Assembly (NCBI GenBank): GCA_963922205.1
Contig: CAWUHX010000357.1
Location: forward strand, 1-64,000
DNA from: Romanomermis culicivorax
Taxonomy: Eukaryota; Nematoda; Enoplea; Mermithida; Mermithidae
DNA: 64,000 bases
Direction: 5' to 3'
Below are positions 45,377 through 57,500 of the stretch, in pieces. The notes beneath the pieces are model-generated. The model did no database searches. It saw nothing but the letters and a program-made list of their open reading frames with translations, and was not told the DNA's origin. Each line of letters opens with the position of its first letter. The stretch's first letter is position 1. The translations under genes and the position numbers were made by a program.

Positions 45377-48300
45377 AGCAACTTGACCGAACGGATTATT
45401 GAACTCAATTTTCCGGTCTCTCCAATCTACAAATTGGCTGTTCGCGATCGTATGCAAAACGATGACCCCGCGTTACCGCCGCTTCATCACGAGGTTGACG
45501 ATCTCTGGACCGAACGCGTTGCCGCCAATCACCCCTTGCGCGAGCGCACCTATTACGGTACTCATTATCGTTATCACCCCTCCACCATTCTTAATTTTTT
45601 ACAGGTGGAGGGAGATTGGTTCCGACGGCTGACTTCTTTCATGCCGTTGGCCGCGCTTTTAGCATCGCCATGCTCAGCCGAAGAATACACCTCTGTCAAC
45701 GACTTACTGCTTCGCCACGCTCAATCGATGAAACCAGAAATACATGCCGCGTTTTAGGAGTGTATGTGGTATCGCAGCGACGGCAACCCCAAATCACGCC
45801 TTACGAATTGGATGAATCGCATCCCCGAACGCAAACCGTGTTATCCCAGCAATCCCGGCATGTATATCTGCAATCGGTTCGCGTTACGCCCGATCGTGTT
45901 TGACGAGGAATTCCACATGGAAACGCCCGTCGAAGAAATTGAAATCGATGAATCCGACTACACGGCAAATCCGCACAGCCGTTTTCACTTCTATTCATCG
46001 TTTATCGCACTCATCGACTTTCAGAACCATTTCTTGTTCCCCGCGCCGGTGCAGGCGTACCCCATGCCGACTACGGCTTCGGTGCACACTCTCACCGCCC
46101 AGGAACTGCTCGAACGCCCCATCGATGTTGAAGTCGAACCCGCCGATGACGAGTTACTCGATATGCCAGTTTTCGATCTCAACATAGGGAAGCTGCCGCC
46201 ATCAACAGATGCGTCGGCCCTTCCTATGCCCGCCGCACCATTTGATATCACGGCAACCGCTACGCAAATCACCGATTTCTTGAAACTTATGCTCGACGAT
46301 ATTTCCCACATTGCCCCGACACCGATGGACGAATCTACCCCCATCCAACCGGCCGCTTTAGATTCCGAAACCATGACCTTGGATCAAATGTTGACGGGCA
46401 TCCCGGAAGAAAGCACCGTCGATCAATCTACATCTATGGATGTCGTCCCCGTAGAACCCGCTACTACGATACCTCCAACGGCACCTGCCATAGACCCGCA
46501 AATTTATTTGGCGACGCCAGCAGTTTTGCCTAGTCCCCCGATAATAGCCACCGTTGCTGCAGCCAGGTATAGTGTTCCTGTACCTTTTTCGCAACAGATA
46601 ATTTCAGCTACCCTATGGGACGCCTTGGCCGCAGCGCTAGCCGCGTATCACTTCCCGCTACCACCCCCGGTATGTTGTTCCCTGAACATCATTGGCAAGA
46701 CTACCCCGCAGTGCTCAAAGAGGAGATACAACACATATTGTTGCCCCCCAACCACATTGGTTGCCCCGGTTCCGCAAGTCGCTCAAACGGCTCCTGTTAC
46801 GATCCAGTCCGCAGTGCAACCGCAAGTTTCTTTACGGCCGCCGATCGTTTCACAGCCGCCACCGGCACTGCAACTGCCTCCGCCAATGACTCTAGCGCCG
46901 CCGACGGCGCCTGTGGATGTCCAAACCCCACAGGCCCCCAGCACGTCCGCGCCGGCCCTAGATCACTACGGAAACCCCATTCGTAGACCCAGCCGATACG
47001 AACACTCAACGAAACGTAAACAACACCTTCATGAAGAAGTCGCGTATAGAAAATCTCACAAGACGCGAACAACAGACGAACCGAGCACAAGATGTACGCC
47101 GCCACCCAGCACTTCGCGTGCTGAGCGCGGCAAAACGCCTAGCGAACGTACAACTCGTCGCCGCGAACAGCGTGATAAAAAGAAAGCCCGCGACGAAGCC
47201 CAAAAATCTTTGCAGGCCACCTCGACGCCAAAACCAAAAGCTACGACATCCAAAACAGCAGCGCCGGCAACGCAACCGCCGCCTGCTCACCAAGCCGACA
47301 GTCACTGTTCACGCCACGAGTCTCACTCACATGATGATCGCCATCGTAGAGAACCTCATCAAGGTCAAACAACCAGCCGCCATAGTCGTCAACAAGAATG
47401 CCGCGATGACGCACCGCAACACCGTACTCAAAGCGAACAAACGCGCCAGGTGCACACGACAGGTTTCTACGAAGATGCGTATCGCCGCGGTTTTCACCGA
47501 TCACTAACGAAGCTAATGGATTACATTAGCCCATTGCATCGAGACGCAGAAATTCAAAGACGTCTGGAAGCTTTAAAAAACCTGCCGAAAGACGTATTCA
47601 AAGCTCCGCTCCCACCGCCGCCGCCTATGGACGTGGAACCCACCACGTCCGCAGCAACCTCGATTCCGCCTACAATAACGTTGCAGCCACCTACGGCTCC
47701 GACATCCGCTACAACGACTACGGTAACTCACACCACGTCGCTGCCGCCTACGGCCCCGACGTCGGCTCAGAGTACCGCGCAGGCCCAACTGCCATTGGCT
47801 ATCGCAACTAGGCCAGTCCTCGGAGTTCCCCCGCCACCAAGTTCTGGGCCAACTATCGAGCCCCGGTTGCCTAGCGAAGCTACGCGATTACCTAATTATA
47901 CGCATTTCCGAACCACCGATTTGCCGCATTGCGTTACGCTAGTAACGCCTCGCTATCCACCGCATATCCATCCCACCGTTGACTTCTTCACGCCGCGTAC
48001 ATTGCACGAAATGGTTTTGATCAACTTTTTCGGCCGCCTTGGAATTCGCATCATCATGCCCGTGCATATCCATGCTACAAACACTTCGCTCGCGTTGTAT
48101 CAATACTTTCCAGAACACTACCACCCCGCGTATCGAGAACAACAACCGCCAGTCTTGCACGACGTGGCCGCACTGATATTGCAATGGGTCGCTGGCCTTT
48201 GGGCTGAGGAGCTCGGCGTCATTGACGCCGTTCACACCGCCCACCTGGCCCTTTTCCTGTACGAATTCCGCGGTCTGGATAACCCTTCGTGTTTGCTGCA

Positions 48301-48712
48301 AGCCTATAACACCGCTGTCGGTTTAATCGACAGCTGGATGGCTTATCCGCATTACGCTCCGTTTCCCCAACCACCGGAAATCGCCGACATTCAGCGAATT
48401 TATTTGCAATATCATAGCGAAACGGATCGCCCCGCACCCCTGCTGCGTTGGCACGACTTCTCTGCCCTGTGGAATCTATTGCCACCGCGACCGTTGCCGC
48501 CAACAGGGCTGCCGTCCGATCGTCTGTCATTGATTGCCACACAATTGCCCCCTCGCGGCGTAAACCCGCTATCGCCGCTCCAATCTCAAATGTATACCTC
48601 GTCCTCACGCCGCCGGGATAACACCGATTATGGTCGAAACCGCGGCTCCCGTAATATTCGTTTTGATGGCCACGATGACCCTCCCGATCCACATGGCTAC
48701 CATAACGAATGA
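45377..48712 (+). pseudogene. Continuation: long proline-rich, charged protein with conserved-looking C-terminal domain
   Basis: In the same frame as the exonuclease block, the sequence is open from 45377 to TAG at 45755-45757 and then from 45758 to TGA at 48712. The three parts therefore look like one gene of about 1,530 codons with two nonsense changes. The middle is rich in P, T and A with acidic patches. From about 46,980 to 47,520 it is highly basic/charged ([26 protein letters not shown]). A non-repetitive hydrophobic segment follows at about 47,930-48,370 ([32 protein letters not shown]). Between about 46,668 and 46,745 the +1 frame ([11 protein letters not shown]) fits better, so two compensating indels are likely. 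From memory it resembles Romanomermis predicted proteins; function unknown. Confidence 0.6.
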
Positions 48713-49198
48713 TACCGACGAAACGAGCGTGACCGCCGCGATTCTCCTCGAAACTACCGATCTGCCTCCGATACTCGCCACCGACGCCGCCATTAAAACG
48801 AAGCTTTTGTACAGTAATTTTTGTTTCTTTTGTATTTTGTTTCATTAACCTCGCCTTCATCCGGTTGTTAATTTTCTAATCTCTTTTGTGCTTTATTTTT
48901 GTTTTTGTACTAGTGTTTCCAGCGCACGTGCAGCCAACGCTAAGACCACACAGTAGGACGACCACCAGTGGCACGCCACACGCCCCCACTTGCACCATCC
49001 TTTGTCCTTGCCTCCGCCGCCGGACCCATTGTTGTCGCCGCCACAAAATCGGCTCAAACTACCCCAACAACTCCGCCGGCCCCACTGCGTGACACCGAAG
49101 AATTCTTCGGCAACCCCGGTGACGGCCTGTAGTGGCGGAGCCCTTCCCCTTGCACGTTTTTCGGTATTTTTTGACGATCGCTTAAGGGGATCTACTGC
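48713..49198 (+). other. Outer element 3' untranslated tail
   Basis: There is no long frame. The last 160 bases match the tail of the inner element (GACGATCGCTTAAGG; ACCCCGGTGACGGCCTGTAG), showing that the exonuclease region lies inside the retroelement and not in flanking DNA. Confidence 0.6.
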
Positions 49199-49211
49199 AA
49201 GGGGGGATTGG
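49199..49211 (+). promoter_or_regulatory. Polypurine tract of the outer element
   Basis: AAGGGGGGATTGG lies directly before the 3' LTR, at the position expected for the plus-strand primer. Confidence 0.75.
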
Positions 49212-49785
49212 TGTTGTAGTGTGTTTTCCGCCGATTTTGTTATTATTGTCAAAGCGCATATGAGGCCTGCAGGTGGCAAGTGGAGAGAGCAACGCGGACC
49301 ACTAGCAGCCATCTTACTGTAGCGCACGTCGGTACGCGTGCTCTGGTCTCTCTCAATTATTAGTTGTTGTTATATTTTTTGTGTATACTAGTTGTGCGCC
49401 CCGTCGGCCACCACTAGTCTATTATTAGCCGCCTCCCACCACGCATCTTTTTCCTTCGCTTTTCGTTCCCGTGCGTGGGAGTAGATTTCGTCTTTATTTT
49501 CTCTCGCCCGTTTTCGTTTGGTACACGTAAGTTTTTGTGCGTTTATTATTGCGTAATATTAAAAGGTAGAAAATCCTCGCCTTCCGATCTTGCGCAATAA
49601 GGGAGACAATTAAAGAAACTAGACTTTCTTTAATTGGTGGGGTATTTTAGTGTTGGGGTTTAAGTTTGAGTAATTGAGTTATCGGGTAAATGTGGGTGTG
49701 GGAAACACGTACATTAAGGACGTAACCTCGGAATCCCAATCCTGCCCTCGACCCATCAGCGCTCCTCCCGTCTACGAATACAACA
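49212..49785 (+). repeat. Outer element 3' LTR
   Basis: This 574-bp LTR starts TGTTGTAGTGTG and ends TACAACA, followed by GAGA as in front of 27604. It gives the full LTR length, of which only the first 154 bases remain at the 5' end. Confidence 0.85.
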
Positions 49786-50682
49786 GAGACACAAAATCGA
49801 CATATGACAAAGTCCTAACGGCCTTGTATATTCATCATTGTAAAACTTGAAATGAAAATTCGGTCATTAGTGCTCTGCGCTAATGACCAAAATTTTTCAT
49901 TAGTGCGGCCCATGTTTTATTAGCACCATGCCAAAAAAAGAACAGTGCCTCAGCCCAACACTGGTGAGTCCTGATCATTAAAGTCTGAACTTCTTGGTAA
50001 TCTCCTGCCTAAATCACTCTTGGTTTCAAAATCATTTCTATTCTTGGTGGATCATCAAGCAAGAGTCTCAAACCCAATCTTATTATATATGACATTCTTT
50101 TTGGTTCTCGTGAGCAAGCTTGCGAGCACATTTGTGGAACAGATTTCCAGAGCCAACTTAGAGCCACCTCAATGAGAGACTGTCTCAGCCAAGCCAAGAA
50201 CAACTGGCTCTGTCTCTGCTCTAAACTGGCTCTGGAAGAACAATATTCATGGAAACGGCTGCAGATGTTGACCAGTGTGAATGTTACTGAGTAGACAATT
50301 GTTTTCATGGATAGTGTCGGGGATGGACATAGTCTATCTCATGGTTGTGAAAAATAGTCAAAGTCAACGCCGATTTGCATAGAGGTCGCGCATAAAAGGC
50401 CCGGTCGTCTATGTTTTTGGTCATTCTATGTTTTGTTTGTACTTTTATTAGTGAAAGAAATCGGCGGCCTGACTGGCCATTAATATTTTTTTATTGATTT
50501 ATTGTATTTGGAGGATTCGTCCAAATACAACGTCCGACTCCTGGACATTTGTGGATTATCTCGCAGCGGAGGGAACGCAGGTTAGACCCCAAATTTCTGG
50601 AGAACCACTCTGCGTGCAAGTCTACATTTAGAACTCAATTCTCGGCCTGACTTCTCGGTTTTGCCCATTGATTGGAAGTTTT
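49786..50682. other. No recognised gene
   Basis: An imperfect inverted pair CAGAGCCAACTTAGAGC / GCTCTAAACTGGCTCTG lies at about 50149-50235. The rest is unassigned spacer with no convincing coding region. Confidence 0.4.
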
Positions 50683-52044
50683 CTGGGCCCGATCGCACAA
50701 CTGTTACCTTCAAGGAAGGTGCGACCTTCGTGGGTAGGTTCAACCTTCACTGCAACCTTCCAGTTGCACAACAAAACTTGATACGAAGGTATGATCTTCG
50801 TCGAAGGTTCGACCTTCATTTACTGTGTTTCGCGAAGGCTCGAGCTAGAGCTCCCCTTCGTGCGAAGGTCACAGCTCTTCGGCAATATTTAACTGTTAAT
50901 TTATGCCAAAAATAGCTTATTCTTAGCATTAATCTGCATTTTATGTGATTTTTTCCTTTCGTAACGTTAAATTGACATCATGCTGGCGTTTTCCCTTGAA
51001 TTAGTGCCATGTGTTTGGTCTGTTAAGCGTTTTTTTCGCTTTGTATTGCAGAAATCCAGTCTTTTTCAAGTTTCTCAGCATTTTTAATGTTTATCACTAA
51101 TTCTCTGCCTTAATTTCATTTTTCATTGAGTTTTTACTTATTTTAGCGACTTTCGGTGATTTCCCTCTCCATACTTTTCCCATTTTCTGACCATACCTAT
51201 AAGCGGTCCGACCAATTGGAGGGGGGAGGGTAAACCCAAAATTTTGGGGTGGGGCTAACAACATTTCCAAGAGCCAATAAAACACTTTTTCCAGATTTTT
51301 TCCAACTTTTCCGAGTTTGGGGGGTGGGTATAGGGTTGACCAATTTGGGGGTGAGGGTCCCCCCATACCTGTAAGAGGTCCAACCAGTTGGGGGAGGGGG
51401 TCGAAAAAAGTCGAAATTTTTCCCAAAAAGGTCAAAAACATACACTTTTTGTCAATTTTTTCTAATTTTTCCAAATCCGGGAGGGGGTAGAGTATATGGT
51501 TGGTAAAGTTGGGGGGTCCCCCCAACCTCCCCAATTACAGGTATGGGTCCCCCCACAACCTCCCCCTGATTACAGGTGTGTTTCTGACGAAAAAACGAAA
51601 AATTTTTAAAAATTTTTAACTTAAACTTTTGGTCAGTTCCGCGTCCGAATTCTTGTGCTTCCAGTCATTCATAACCATAAATTAAACATGTATAACCGTA
51701 TAACTTAAACGTTTATAACCGTAATTGGCGCCTCATTTTTGCAATAACCTCTCTTTGAATCGCGCTGGTTTTGTTTTTCTTCGGCAGGACAGAAATAAAT
51801 TAGATACAGTATAACTCACTAATCCATGCAAAATAACAGAAACAGATTTACTTGTGGATCGGAATGCAGCGAAGGTTCGAGCTTCATCGCGAAGGTCGGA
51901 CCTTCGAAGGTTCGACCTTCGCTTCGATTGTGCAACTGGAACGAAGGTCATACCTTGGAAGGTTTTACCTTCGCTCAAAGGTACAACCTTTGGCGAAGGT
52001 TCTACCTTGACGAAGGTAACAGTTGTGCAACTCAGCCCTGAGCT
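50683..52044. mobile_element. Element with termini of alternating GAAGGT/ACCTTC motifs
   Basis: The left end (GGGCCCGATCGCACAACTGTT) and the right end (inverse of GGGCTGAGTTGCACAACTGTT) are inverse copies. Each leads into about 170-190 bp packed with GAAGGT and ACCTTC in close opposing pairs such as GAAGGTTCGACCTTC. The centre holds two ATACCTGTAA-family MITEs. No transposase or target duplication is seen. Confidence 0.6.
51192..51580. mobile_element. Two nested ATACCTGTAA-family MITEs
   Basis: The outer copy runs from CATACCTATAAGCGG to GATTACAGGTGTG. The inner copy (51365-51544, ATACCTGTAAGAGG to AATTACAGGTAT) is inserted near its right end with an exact 10-bp duplication GGGTCCCCCC (51355-51364, 51545-51554). 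This shows the family inserts into its own kind and sets its boundaries. Confidence 0.75.
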
Positions 52045-52668
52045 CAGAGTGTTATCAGATCATCTGCAGTTCCTTCGAACGAAAGAAGCTGATCATTTTG
52101 TTGAGATTGGGACAGACCGAGCTGTTGCAAACTATTTCTACCTAAGGTTTCGGACTGATTAGGTGAATTAGCGAGTAGCTGATTAGGTCCTTTCATTCTC
52201 TTTATTAATTTCTTTAACCAAACCAAAGTCCCATTTCGACAAGAGTGAGTGGAAAGACTATGTGAAAAAGAGTGGAAATGTGATGGATGATGAAATCAAG
52301 AGTAAAAAACATGTATTTAATTGGTTTTGCTAAGTAGATGTTTACCTTCTGGTTAGCATGTGCTCAAAATTTTCCTATTTAAAATCATTTACTAACATTT
52401 TTTGGAAGCAAAACTTAGATTGACCTGATAAGTTGAAAACAAATGATATCCAAATGTTAGATATGATGAGTCGTACGCACATTTATACCCATCAATATAA
52501 TTTTATTGCTCATGAGTACTTTTTGTTTGGACAAATGCTTTTCGTACTCTAACTCGAAATATTTTCTTTAGTAAAAGCTTAATCAAAACATTAATCAGTT
52601 AGGATTGCCATCCTGAGGTTCCCGATGCGTGGGAGAATGAACCATAGAGGAAGAATTTTTCATAATTA
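52045..52668. other. No recognised gene
   Basis: AT-rich spacer between the GAAGGT element and the mariner-like MITE. Short frames show no motif and no splice series. Confidence 0.4.
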
Positions 52669-52670
52669 TA

Positions 52671-53401
52671 CAGGGTGAGCCAAAAAAAGCAACCGATGCT
52701 GACTTCCATAACTTTTAAACGGATGAAACATTTTCAATGCGGATTACTGCATTAAAATTCCCCGTTTGTCTTTGTAACGAGGGTCAAATTTTATGCTTCT
52801 AGCGCTTATGGTTACTGTATAAACATCAATTTGGTAAGAGTGGTCATTTTTCAAAAAGTAAAAAGTATGAATTCAAAATAAGAGTTGTTCTATTGTTGAA
52901 AAAGTTTTGTAGAGCTGTTTACACATCATAACAGTTTAAAAATCACTCGGATTTGTAAATTACACATAATTTAAAGTCATCAACTTCTTGTTTCAATATG
53001 GGTAAAATTTCGCCAAAATCAAGAGTTTATCAAAGCAAAATCACTTCTGTCATTGACCAGATCAAAAAACGATTAAAATTATTAATGAAACAGAAAGTAG
53101 GACACACAAAAACGGCTTTCTTGTAGTTTCCAGCTGTTATATGATTTTTATAATTGGATCTATTTTACTTTCTCGGTAGTAAAACATGTTGATCTTTGTC
53201 AATTTTTCAAAATTTATTTGCAAAAAAATCGACGTTTAGTATTTTGGATTCTAGTCAGTCAATATTCCAGCAATCTAACTGAAACTTTGCAGTTTTACGC
53301 CAGATGTTTTATCTATCGACGGCAGAAGCCGCATTAAAAAAGCTTCACCTGTTTGAAAGCTATGAAAGTCTGTACCAGTCGCCTTTTTTTGGCTCACCCT
53401 T
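52671..53401. mobile_element. Mariner-like MITE, complete
   Basis: The ends CAGGGTGAGCCAAAAAAAG and the inverse of AAGGGTGAGCCAAAAAAAG continue as imperfect inverse copies for about 80 bp and are flanked by TA on both sides (52669-52670, 53402-53403). A TA duplication is typical of Tc1/mariner. It is 731 bp long with no transposase frame. A second copy starts near 63448. Confidence 0.75.
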
Positions 53402-53403
53402 TA

Positions 53404-54114
53404 TATGGAATGACATTAAAATTTGTTAGTAAATAACTGCTATATAGTCACTTTGTACTAAAGCAATGCCCTCTTTCTTAATTAAAGCTTCTAAATAAAG
53501 GTTTTCGGTCCTCCGTGTGGAAGATTGGATCATTTGTTGATTGTTGAACAGAACAAATTCTGCCTTCTTTATTGTTCTCTTCTGTTCTGTACTATCGATC
53601 AATATATATCATTGGTGGCGCGGTAGCAACAGTCCCTGTTTGGGCTGAAATGGTGAGAGCTAGTAACTTGAAATATTTCATAATTTGGACAAACTATGGA
53701 GTGCATGTTGTCATTTGACCTCTATGTGCAAATGACGCTTGATGGTGCCCCAAAAACATGCGAAGCCGGCATTTTTTGGGGATTTTAGTTCACGCATGCC
53801 CCGCATTGGGTGTAGCATCCCCGAGCTCGATACATCACCCCATGCATCTACTCAATGCTACACTTTTCTTTCTTGAAAATATGGCTTCAATTCAATTTTA
53901 ATATGGCCCAAAATTCTGACAACCCCTGAAATTCTACAATTTTGTTATCTAAAGTTTATGGCTACAAAAAAGTAATTTTTCTGCATAACAGTTTTTGTTG
54001 TATTTTTTCTAAACATGATGCATTCGTGCCTACATATCTGCATGTATGAAGTTTTAGTAGGAGTATTAGAGCCGCGCCTAGTTGAACTATCTGAACTCCG
54101 CCTACTTGGACTGT
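53404..54114. other. No recognised gene
   Basis: AT-rich spacer with a GC-richer patch at about 53760-53870 (GCATGCCCCGC, CCCCATGCATC). No coding stretch or RNA gene is recognised. Confidence 0.35.
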
Positions 54115-54325
54115 GCAGCCATCTGCATGCGGGACGCAGGCGTCTGCATTGAGACGCAACTGTCCACAAGCGGGACGCAGTTATCCGCAGGTGAGCAGCA
54201 GACGTCTGGCATGAGACGCAGCCATCCGGGGTCATATGCAGCCGTCCATAAATAAGACGCAGCCGCTGCCTGGAAGGGAGATGTAACAACTGTATTCGAG
54301 CGAGATGCTGGCATCCGCAAGTGAT
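54115..54325 (+). repeat. GACGCAG minisatellite
   Basis: About eight imperfect units of roughly 25 bp share GACGCAG(C/T)NATCCGCA or the relative GACGCAACTGTCC. The long minus-strand frame over it is a translation of the repeat. Confidence 0.6.
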
Positions 54326-54538
54326 TGTTTCAACTCTCACCCGAATTCTCAAAAATCTAGGTAACTCTCCAAGCAAGTATATTTTCCTTTTTCTACCCCA
54401 TAGGGGCATTTCCCCATGAACTTGTGCAGATCTAAAAATTGTAACGGATACTCTAAGAGGGACACAAATTTTCAGTCATATAGGACACATGTTTCGTCAG
54501 AAATCTTAAAACTAAAACAAAAACTATTGTTTTTCCAG

Positions 54539-57500
54539 GGGCCGGTTTGATCAAAGAGACTTAAGCTCCAGTTGAGCTGCAGCTTAAGCTGTAACTTAAC
54601 TCTAAATGTTATACCACTACCGTTAAGCTGCAGCTCGGCTGTAGTTTGACTCATACGCACAAAACATACCAGGGAAGTTAAGCTGAAGCTGAGCTGCACC
54701 TTAAGACACGATTTCTGAGAGAATTCAGCTTTGTTGTGATAAGTAAAACATTAACCCTACCTGAAAATCACATACTTGATGTAACTTGATGCGCTAGGAA
54801 CGAAAATGATATTCATTTCGTCTGAAAATTAAAACTCACACAGCTACAGTGAGACGAAAATTGAAAATTTTCGATTTTTGACATACACTTCTTTTAACTT
54901 TTGCAAGTTTAGGTACTTCAGACATTTTGTTCTAAACATTTACCCAATATTATGCCAATGAATGGGCTACGATTTACTGTAGGATTGATTAGTGTAAAGT
55001 GCTTATTAGGAATATAGTGGTGCTTGAAACATCAAATTTTGAGAGCAAAAATTTTTTTTTCACAAAAATCACCATATATACTGCTAAGGCTCAGAAGGAC
55101 GAAAAAATTCCTTATACTATAGATAACTTACGATGTCTTCTACTTGCTGACAAAAAATTACGGAAATTCATGTACTGCTAGAGGGTTGCACAACCTGAAG
55201 TTTGAATACTATCTTATAATTGTATTTCCTGGAAGTTCCAACCTCCACTGTGGAACTACTAGAGCTTGATAAATTTTAAAAATGAGACAGTAATTCAAGT
55301 TTCGTATGGTGGATATTAATATGATTTCCAAACTCATAGAAAAATAAAATCCGTGGTGCTACAGTATCCCAAAGCTTCGAATTTTCACATTTTTTAGCAT
55401 TTTTCTGTCTATTTACGTGACTTGAGATATATTGGGCTAGCCATTTAGCAATTTTATTATTGACCATGTAACTGATACAGAATACAATGCTCTATAATGT
55501 GATATGAAAATCTTTTCTGAATTATGCATTTTACACTTTTTAGGAAGTTTTAGAATGTCAAAAATCAGACTGTAAAACTGGTGAAAATGCAAGTTTCTCT
55601 CCACAAAAATGACTATATGCACTGCTAAAGCCAAAAGCACCCAGAATTTCCCTATAAAGTGGATATATTAGGATGTCTGCTAGTTGTGTGCAAAAAATTT
55701 CTTCGTGCAGTGCACCAAGGTATGGCTCAGGGTGATTTGATTACTTGCTTACAGGATGATGAAATATTCATGCAGCTAGACTAAGCTATGAAATTTCTAC
55801 CGATCAGTGGCCGTAGGGATGCTTTCGCATATTACATACATCCTAGCTAATTTCAGCACTCGAGGACTTACATACATGTATTTGATCTACCATCACAAGA
55901 TAGTCATTGCACTCATCAGCAATACAATACTGCGAGTCAAACAAGAACTTCCTAACATTGATTGGGCTTCTGCTCAGACAATGCTGGTAGCTATCATGGA
56001 TCCAACACTTGGGCTCCATGCATATAATCTCAAAAAATGGGCTTGGCATGATGGGATTTTTCTGAACCTCTGTTTAGCAAAGGACCCTGTGATTGTAATG
56101 CAGCACTGGTGAGGTGGCAAGTTTGGCTGTTCATAAATGAAAATAATAAATGCACCAAATCAAGAGAATTTGTTCAATGTGCAACAATTTTTGATGGCGT
56201 CGAAGGTGCAACCTTTATCCAAAGTCGACTCAAATATCCTCACAAGGTAATGAAAATTCAACTGCCACGAATAAGCTCCTACTTCAACTGCGATTTTGAC
56301 ATGGACCATACCCATGCATGGCGTCTTACCAGATCAGTTTTGGTGTCTTATTTTCCCTTGAATAAATTAGCTTCCAGGAATTGCTGTGATAAATGTGTCC
56401 ACCAAAAGTATAGGCAACTTGCTTCATCTGGTGATTCAAGCATGTGGCAATCAGTGAATTATGGAAGCAAGGGGTGTACTGCACCAGCAGAGGATACTGA
56501 TCAAACAGCAGCATCTTTCAACTTCGAAGATTATAATATGGAGGATGAAAATCCACAATGTGAGAACAGTCCCTTTGATTGCCCAGAAGAAGTGTTGAGT
56601 CTTCCTCAAACATGGCAACCTACTCCAGTATCTACTTATCAGTAATAATCAACTGATACTACAAAGAGTCAGTTTCAGAGACACTACTATAGATGCATAT
56701 AGTAGGAAACTGTAAGCAGCCTTTTTGATGCCATTACTCCAAGATCTGCAAGAAACATTACAAGCTTTCTACGCTGCAGATAAAACAAATATTGTAGAAA
56801 AAGGGACGGCACTCAAAAGTCAAAGAAGATGTAGAATGCTCGCAGCAAAGCTGAAGCAGTTTCTACTGAGCAAATTTGATGAAGGAATCTGTCTCGAACA
56901 AAAACTTGATGCTGAAATAATATCCAGGCTGATGCGCAAAAATGGACAGTTTTCCAAAGATAAATTCCTACCGGGCCAACAAATTGCAAGCTTCTGGTCA
57001 ATGGAAGCAAGTCGCTGTTGTGAAGACCAAGGAACATACTATGATCCTGCTGAAGCAGACAGTTTGTGTGAAGAAAATGAAGCTGAAGCTATGAACAACC
57101 CAGCACTATACGACCTGCAGATGGAAAGTGAATTACTCCAAACTGATATCTTCGAAAGCTTGAGATGCTTTGTTTTTCTATTTCTGTTCAAACTTCCAAT
57201 AATTCCCCATCATCTCAACTGGAACATGAAATTCTGAGAAAAGTAAACATTTATTGATTAAGAATTGAAAATTAAAGTTTATCAACTGTAGTAGATTTTT
57301 GCAGATTTAACACCCTAGCAGTATACGAACTTTGGAAATTTTTTGTATGCAACTAGCAGACATCGTAGTATATCCACCGTATAGGGAAATTTTGGGTGCT
57401 TCTGGCTTCAGCAGTACATATAGTCATTTTGGTGGAACAAAACCTGCATTTTCACCATTTTTATGGTCTGATTTTTGACATTTTAAAACTTAATAAAAAG

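Larger units (their letters stand above)
27604..49785 (+). mobile_element. Outer Ty3/Gypsy-class LTR retrotransposon, degenerate, with exonuclease ORF
   Basis: The element runs from a truncated 5' LTR (27604-27757) to a full 3' LTR (49212-49785), both starting TGTTGTAGTGTG, with the 4-bp duplication GAGA on each side. Order: gag (split by the inner element), a decayed protease, RT, RNase H, integrase, then an extra coding region with an exonuclease-like domain, polypurine tract and LTR. Without the inner insertion it would be about 12.3 kb. Pol has one frameshift and several stops, so it is not autonomous. The 5' LTR, primer site and gag start are lost by a deletion joining LTR base 154 to gag. 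The surviving GAGA duplication shows the deletion came after insertion. Confidence 0.85.

Noticed and set aside
43431-48712. Classical env glycoprotein between pol and the LTR
   Set aside because: No signal peptide, fusion-like hydrophobic stretch or membrane anchor; exonuclease motifs and P-rich sequence instead.
56330-56410. RecQ-type zinc site in the inverted-arm element
   Set aside because: Only a loose SYF...CCDKC resemblance; no helicase motifs nearby.
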